This document shows, in pieces, positions 6,709 through 9,883 of a stretch of 9,883 nt of DNA; within the stretch, counting starts at the first letter, position 1; the number at the start of each line of letters is the position of its first letter. The stretch is from Gammaproteobacteria bacterium (GTDB taxonomy: Bacteria; Pseudomonadota; Gammaproteobacteria; Coxiellales; Coxiellaceae): contig JAJFJO010000362.1 of the NCBI GenBank assembly GCA_021774015.1, positions 1 through 9,883 of the forward strand. The letters are read 5' to 3'. The notes under the pieces are model-generated. The model made no database searches, was not told where the DNA came from, and was given only the letters and a program-made list of their open reading frames with translations. The position numbers were made by a program, and so were the translations under genes.

Positions 6709-7061
6709 TTAATAAAAATAAAGCGCGCCTTCAGAGAGCGCGTCGCACACGTGCAAAACTACAAGAACTTGGTGTGCCACGTTTAAGTGTCCGCCGTTCT
6801 TCAAATAATATTTACGCTCAAGTTTTTACTCCTTGCGGCAGCAAGGTGCTTGCATCAGCTTCTACCGTGGATAAAGAGCTGAAGGATAGCCTGAAACATG
6901 GCGGTAACATTGATGCTGCTGCATTGGTGGGTAAACTTGTAGCCAAACGGACGATTGATGCTGGAATCAAAAAAATTGGTTTCGATCGTTCTGGGTATAA
7001 ATATCACGGCCGCATAAAAGCACTTGCTGATGCTGCGCGTGAAGGTGGTTTGGATTTTTAA
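6705..7061 (+). CDS. rplR: 50S ribosomal protein L18
   Basis: L18 carries 5S rRNA into the large subunit together with L5. Length is 118 residues (E. coli 117). The N terminus is a long basic stretch (MINKNKARLQRARRTRAKL), then PRLSVRRSSNNIYAQV, and the C terminus shows KKIGFDRSGYKYHGRIKALADAAREGGLDF, typical of the family (quoted across residues 89-118). ATG 6705 overlaps the rplF stop by four bases. AAGG (6692-6695) lies 9 bases upstream, so translation is probably coupled but also has its own binding site. Confidence 0.97.
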   Translation: MINKNKARLQRARRTRAKLQELGVPRLSVRRSSNNIYAQVFTPCGSKVLASASTVDKELKDSLKHGGNIDAAALVGKLVAKRTIDAGIKKIGFDRSGYKYHGRIKALADAAREGGLDF

Positions 7062-7077
7062 GTAAAGGTGATTTCTT

Positions 7078-7587
7078 ATGCGTCAAGGTAATGTCGACTC
7101 AACTAGTGATGGTATTCAAGAGAAACTAGTTGGTGTAAATCGTACAGCGAAAGTTGTTAAAGGTGGCCGTAAGTTTGGCTTTTCTGCACTTATAGTGGCA
7201 GGTGACGGTGAAGGTAAGGTTGGCTTTGGTCGCGGTAAAGCGCGTGAAGTGCCTTTAGCCATCCAGAAAGCAACAGAAGCTGCTCGCCGCAATATGGTAC
7301 AGATTCATTTGAAGGGCAATACACTGCAGCACAAAGTTAATGCTAGACATGGCGCTAGCAATGTTATTATGTTGCCAGCCTCTGAAGGTACGGGCATCAT
7401 TGCTGGTAATGCGATGCGTGCTGTATTTGAAGTGATGGGTGTTGAAAATGTGTTAGCTAAATGCATTGGCTCAACCAACCCTATTAATGTGGTACAAGCG
7501 ACGATTAAAGGCTTGCAGAGCATGCAAACCCCGGAATCCACTGCTGCAAAGCGTGGCAAATCAGTAGAAGCAATTTTGGAAGACTAG
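7078..7587 (+). CDS. rpsE: 30S ribosomal protein S5
   Basis: S5 helps shape the decoding site and mRNA entry channel; mutations in its N-terminal loop give spectinomycin resistance in E. coli. Length is 169 residues (E. coli 167). The double-stranded RNA-binding domain covers about residues 13-76 with NRTAKVVKGGRKFGFSALIV and GFGRGKAREVP. The C-terminal domain shows ASEGTGIIAGNAMRAV (101-116) and IGSTNPINVVQATIKGL. ATG 7078 follows AAGGTGA (7065-7071), 16 bases after the rplR stop. The spectinomycin loop region looks ordinary. Confidence 0.97.
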   Translation: MRQGNVDSTSDGIQEKLVGVNRTAKVVKGGRKFGFSALIVAGDGEGKVGFGRGKAREVPLAIQKATEAARRNMVQIHLKGNTLQHKVNARHGASNVIMLPASEGTGIIAGNAMRAVFEVMGVENVLAKCIGSTNPINVVQATIKGLQSMQTPESTAAKRGKSVEAILED

Positions 7588-7589
7588 TC

Positions 7590-7778
7590 ATGGCAGCTGA
7601 AAAAAAATTAAAAGTTACTTTAGTTCGTAGTAAATATGGTCGTAAACCGAATCATATGAAGTGCGTTCAAGGTTTAGGTCTACGCCGCATAAACCATACA
7701 GTTGAGGTTGCGGATACATCATCTAATCGAGGCATGATTGATAAAGTGTCTTATTTACTAAAAGTTGAGGAAGTGTAG
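7590..7778 (+). CDS. rpmD: 50S ribosomal protein L30
   Basis: L30 is a small large-subunit protein with a beta-alpha-beta-alpha-beta fold. Length is 62 residues (E. coli 59); the extra residues are at the N terminus (MAAEKK). The core LKVTLVRSKYGRKPNHMKCV, GLGLRRINHTVEV and GMIDKVSYLLKVEEV matches the family. ATG 7590 lies two bases after the rpsE stop, with GGAAG at 7578-7582 and 7 bases of spacing. Confidence 0.95.
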   Translation: MAAEKKLKVTLVRSKYGRKPNHMKCVQGLGLRRINHTVEVADTSSNRGMIDKVSYLLKVEEV

Positions 7779-7780
7779 TC

Positions 7781-8218
7781 ATGCGTTTAAATGATTTACA
7801 TCCAGCACAGGGCGCAAAGCAAAATGCTAAGCGTGTTGGGCGTGGAATAGGTAGCGGATTGGGTAAAACGTGTGGTCGCGGGCACAAAGGTCAGCACTCA
7901 CGCTCAGGTGGTTATCACAAGCTAGGTTTTGAAGGTGGGCAAATGCCTTTGCATCGCCGTGTACCTAAATTTGGTTTCAATTCTCGTAAGGCATTGATCA
8001 CGGCTGAAGTTCGGTTATCAGAACTCGCTAAAATGAATACAGATACGATTGACCTTAAGGCTCTTGAAGAAGCTAATCTTATTAATAGTCGTATTAAACG
8101 AGTTAAAGTGATTGTATCGGGTACTATTGATAAACCTGTTACTGTGAAAGGCTTGAAAGCAACTAAGGGTGCTCGTGCAGCGATCGAAGCTGCTGGCGGC
8201 AAGGTTATCGAGGACTAG
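7781..8218 (+). CDS. rplO: 50S ribosomal protein L15
   Basis: L15 is a large-subunit protein whose extended N-terminal half reaches into 23S rRNA. Length is 145 residues (E. coli 144). The glycine- and basic-rich N-terminal region GRGIGSGLGKTCGRGHKGQ is at residues 20-38, followed by GFEGGQMPLHRRVPKFGF (49-66). The globular C-terminal domain ends with AAIEAAGGKVIED. ATG 7781 lies two bases after the rpmD stop, with GAGG at 7767-7770. The stop TAG directly abuts the secY ATG. Confidence 0.97.
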   Translation: MRLNDLHPAQGAKQNAKRVGRGIGSGLGKTCGRGHKGQHSRSGGYHKLGFEGGQMPLHRRVPKFGFNSRKALITAEVRLSELAKMNTDTIDLKALEEANLINSRIKRVKVIVSGTIDKPVTVKGLKATKGARAAIEAAGGKVIED

Positions 8219-9547
8219 ATGGCAAAAGCAAAGCTTGGAGCAGGACTAACATCCGGTGGTTTGTCAGAATTACGCCAGCGTTTGTTGTTCGTATTAATAG
8301 GGATACTGGTCTATCGTTTGGGTTCATATATACCCGTTCCAGGGCTTGACCCAGCTAAACTAGCGACTTGGTTTGCTCAGCATGAGAGCGGCTTGCTTGG
8401 CATGTTTAATATGTTCTCTGGTGGTGCACTAAGCCGAATGACCATCTTTGCCTTGGGTATCATGCCTTATATCTCTGCTTCCATTATTATTCAAATGTAT
8501 GGAACTATTTCTCCAAAACTAATGCAGCTTAAAAAAGAAGGTGAGGCGGGTCGTCGTAAGATGAACCAATATACGCGTTATTTCACCTTAATTCTGGCTT
8601 TAGTGCAGTCTTTAGGTGCTGCCAAATACTTAGTATCGGGTGGATTTGCTATTTACCCAGGTATCAGTTTTTACTGCACAACTGTTATTACATTGGTTAC
8701 TGGCACCATGTTCATTATGTGGATAGGTGAACAAATGACAGAGCGTGGCATAGGCAATGGTATCTCCATGATTATCTTTGCGGGTATTGTTGCACGACTT
8801 CCTTCAGCTATCGCACAGGTGTTGACACAGGTTAGACAGGGGCAGATGAAGATGCTTACGCTCATTCTCTTAATTCTGCTTGTCGTTGCTGTGACCGTGA
8901 TTGTGGTGTACTTTGAGCGGGCTCAGCGCCGCATCACAATTAACTACGCTAAGCGCCAGCAAGGCCGCAAAATGTATGCTGCGCAAACTAGCCACTTACC
9001 TTTAAAAATCAATATGGCTGGTGTTATCCCACCGATTTTTGCTCAAGCGATTATCTTGTTTCCAGCTGCAATAGCTCGTTTCTTCGGTACTACCAAAGGG
9101 TTTGGGTGGTTAAATGATGTTTCCTTAGCATTATCATTTGGGCAGCCAGCCTATATGATATTATTTGCTAGTGCTGTAATTTTCTTTAGTTTTTTCTATA
9201 CAGCCTTGGTTTTCAATCCGAAAGAAACAGCAGATAACCTGAAGAAATCAGGTGCTTTTATCCCTGGCATACGTCCTGGTGAGCAAACCGCACAATATAT
9301 AGATAGTGTAATGACTCGTCTCACAGTGGTTGGGTCTATTTACTTAGCCTTGGTTGCTCTGCTACCCCAGTTTTTAATTATGGCCTGGAATGTCCCTTTC
9401 TACTTCGGTGGGACATCGCTCTTGATCATCGTTGTTGTGATCATGGACTTTATGGCTCAGGTGCAGGCGCACTTAATGAGCCACCAATATGAATCTTTGA
9501 TGAAAAAATCTAAGATCAAGGGTTCCAAAATGGGATTAATCAGGTAA
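8219..9547 (+). CDS. secY: Sec translocon channel subunit SecY
   Basis: SecY forms the inner-membrane protein channel with SecE and SecG, accepting substrates from SecA and from SRP-bound ribosomes. Length is 442 residues (E. coli 443). Ten hydrophobic segments can be read at about residues 21-40, 73-93, 119-140, 149-170, 180-200, 212-231, 268-289, 308-331, 368-389 and 393-417. The plug region GLLGMFNMFSGGALSRM is at 58-74. The cytoplasmic C4 loop has RRITINYAKRQ (237-247). The C5 loop has FIPGIRPGEQTAQYI (347-361), where R352 matches E. coli R357, a residue needed for SecA-driven transport. ATG 8219 abuts the rplO stop with no gap; GAGGA (8210-8214) is the ribosome-binding site inside rplO. 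No truncation is seen. Confidence 0.99.
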   Translation: MAKAKLGAGLTSGGLSELRQRLLFVLIGILVYRLGSYIPVPGLDPAKLATWFAQHESGLLGMFNMFSGGALSRMTIFALGIMPYISASIIIQMYGTISPKLMQLKKEGEAGRRKMNQYTRYFTLILALVQSLGAAKYLVSGGFAIYPGISFYCTTVITLVTGTMFIMWIGEQMTERGIGNGISMIIFAGIVARLPSAIAQVLTQVRQGQMKMLTLILLILLVVAVTVIVVYFERAQRRITINYAKRQQGRKMYAAQTSHLPLKINMAGVIPPIFAQAIILFPAAIARFFGTTKGFGWLNDVSLALSFGQPAYMILFASAVIFFSFFYTALVFNPKETADNLKKSGAFIPGIRPGEQTAQYIDSVMTRLTVVGSIYLALVALLPQFLIMAWNVPFYFGGTSLLIIVVVIMDFMAQVQAHLMSHQYESLMKKSKIKGSKMGLIR

Positions 9548-9555
9548 TATTGCTG

Positions 9556-9586
9556 TTCTCAAAATGAGCTGCTGGCATTTTGGGGA
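9556..9586 (+). promoter_or_regulatory. Hairpin in the secY-rpmJ gap
   Basis: CAAAATG (9560-9566) and CATTTTG (9576-9582) are perfect inverted repeats around a 9-base loop. The stem extends outward to 9556/9586 with two G-U pairs (11 base pairs in total). No T-run follows, so it is not an intrinsic terminator. The 3' arm includes part of GGGGAGG (9582-9588), a Shine-Dalgarno-like element for an ATG at 9592. It may protect the secY message end or mask that element; function is inferred only. Confidence 0.45.
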
Positions 9587-9630
9587 GGTTAATGCGCTGG
9601 AGTATATGCGCTAGTAAGTGGAGACGAATA

Positions 9631-9744
9631 ATGAAAGTGAGAGCATCTGTAAAGGCAATTTGTCGTAACTGTAAGATTATTAAGCGGAAAGGCGTTATTC
9701 GCGTGATCTGTACAGATCCGCGCCATAAACAGCGCCAAGGGTGA
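9631..9744 (+). CDS. rpmJ: 50S ribosomal protein L36, zinc-binding form
   Basis: L36 is the smallest large-subunit protein. The product has 37 residues and begins MKVRASVKAICRNCK. C11, C14, C27 and H32 form the classic zinc ribbon of the C+ type of L36, so this is not the zinc-free paralogue. It ends DPRHKQRQG. ATG 9631 has GGAG at 9620-9623 with 7 bases of spacing. The same frame is open to an ATG at 9592, which would add 13 residues (MRWSICASKWRRI). That start follows GGGGAGG with only 3 bases of spacing, and L36 proteins almost always start at the MKVR position, so 9631 is preferred. In E. coli it is the last gene of spc. Confidence 0.96.
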   Translation: MKVRASVKAICRNCKIIKRKGVIRVICTDPRHKQRQG

Positions 9745-9778
9745 TATTGACGGTTTCCTGGTTTAATCGGGAGACTAA

Positions 9779-9814
9779 ATGAAGGCGTACATATTGTTCG
9801 CCGATATAACTTGA
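9779..9814 (+). other. Possible 11-codon leader ORF before the terminator
   Basis: ATG 9779 opens a frame of 11 codons, MKAYILFADIT, ending in TGA (9812-9814). GGGAG at 9769-9773 is 5 bases upstream, a good Shine-Dalgarno. The stop is 8 bases before the first arm of the terminator hairpin. There is no family match and the peptide is too short to judge as a protein. Its position and its binding site are the only support, and chance is a real alternative. Confidence 0.3.
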
Positions 9815-9822
9815 TTTTTAGG

Positions 9823-9852
9823 GGCTTGGGCGTTATCCTAAGCCGCTTTTTT
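9823..9852 (+). terminator. Intrinsic terminator between rpmJ and rpsM
   Basis: GGCTTGGG (9823-9830) pairs with CCTAAGCC (9837-9844) over 8 base pairs with one G-U pair and a 6-base loop. After GC, six T residues follow (9847-9852). This is a good rho-independent terminator and would end spc transcripts. It lies only 28 bases before the next gene's ATG, so it could also act as an attenuator for read-through into the alpha operon. Confidence 0.75.
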
Positions 9853-9880
9853 GTGACTAAAAGAACTTGGAGTAGTGTGA

Positions 9881-9883
9881 ATG
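9881..9883 (+). CDS. rpsM: Start codon of next gene, probably 30S ribosomal protein S13 (partial)
   Basis: Only the ATG is inside the window. GGAG at 9869-9872 lies 8 bases upstream, a good ribosome-binding site. The identity as rpsM, first gene of the alpha operon, is inferred purely from the conserved order after rpmJ; no coding sequence can be read. Confidence 0.55.

Noticed and set aside
1..9883. Mobile element, CRISPR array, tRNA or inserted accessory gene
   Set aside because: Gene order is unbroken, gaps are short, and no repeats, inverted ends or foreign genes are seen.

Overview
This window is almost entirely a ribosomal-protein superoperon of a gammaproteobacterium. It runs from the 3' end of rplC, through the rest of the S10 operon (rplD, rplW, rplB, rpsS, rplV, rpsC, rplP, rpmC, rpsQ), the whole spc operon (rplN, rplX, rplE, rpsN, rpsH, rplF, rplR, rpsE, rpmD, rplO, secY, rpmJ), to the start codon of the alpha operon (probably rpsM). 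All genes are on the + strand, in the same order as in Escherichia coli, with no insertion or missing gene. The bases are moderately AT-leaning by eye (not computed). The proteins look gammaproteobacterial: L5, S8, L16 and SecY align without gaps or nearly so with my memory of the E. coli proteins. I cannot name the genus. A Legionella/Coxiella-like lineage is possible, but that is only an impression.

Layout: 1-4070 is the S10 operon, with genes abutting or overlapping (TAATG, GTGA and ATGA junctions), which fits translational coupling. 4071-4159 is the first real gap and the conventional S10/spc boundary. 4160-9547 is spc up to secY, again tightly packed. 9548-9630 is an 83-base gap holding a hairpin. 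9631-9744 is rpmJ. 9745-9880 is a 136-base gap with an 11-codon open frame, a convincing intrinsic terminator, and then the Shine-Dalgarno and ATG of the next gene.

The genes supply parts of both ribosomal subunits (L2, L3, L4, L5, L6, L14, L15, L16, L18, L22, L23, L24, L29, L30, L36; S3, S5, S8, S14, S17, S19) plus SecY, the membrane channel of the Sec translocon. Two start sites were set by ribosome-binding-site spacing and family length: rplX at 4545 and rplE at 4884.

I found no new biological system: this is a core housekeeping locus. The points most worth a second look are the long-form S14 carrying a complete C-x2-C-x12-C-x2-H zinc-ligand pattern, the mini-ORF directly before the spc/alpha terminator, and the hairpin after secY that could mask a second in-frame rpmJ start.
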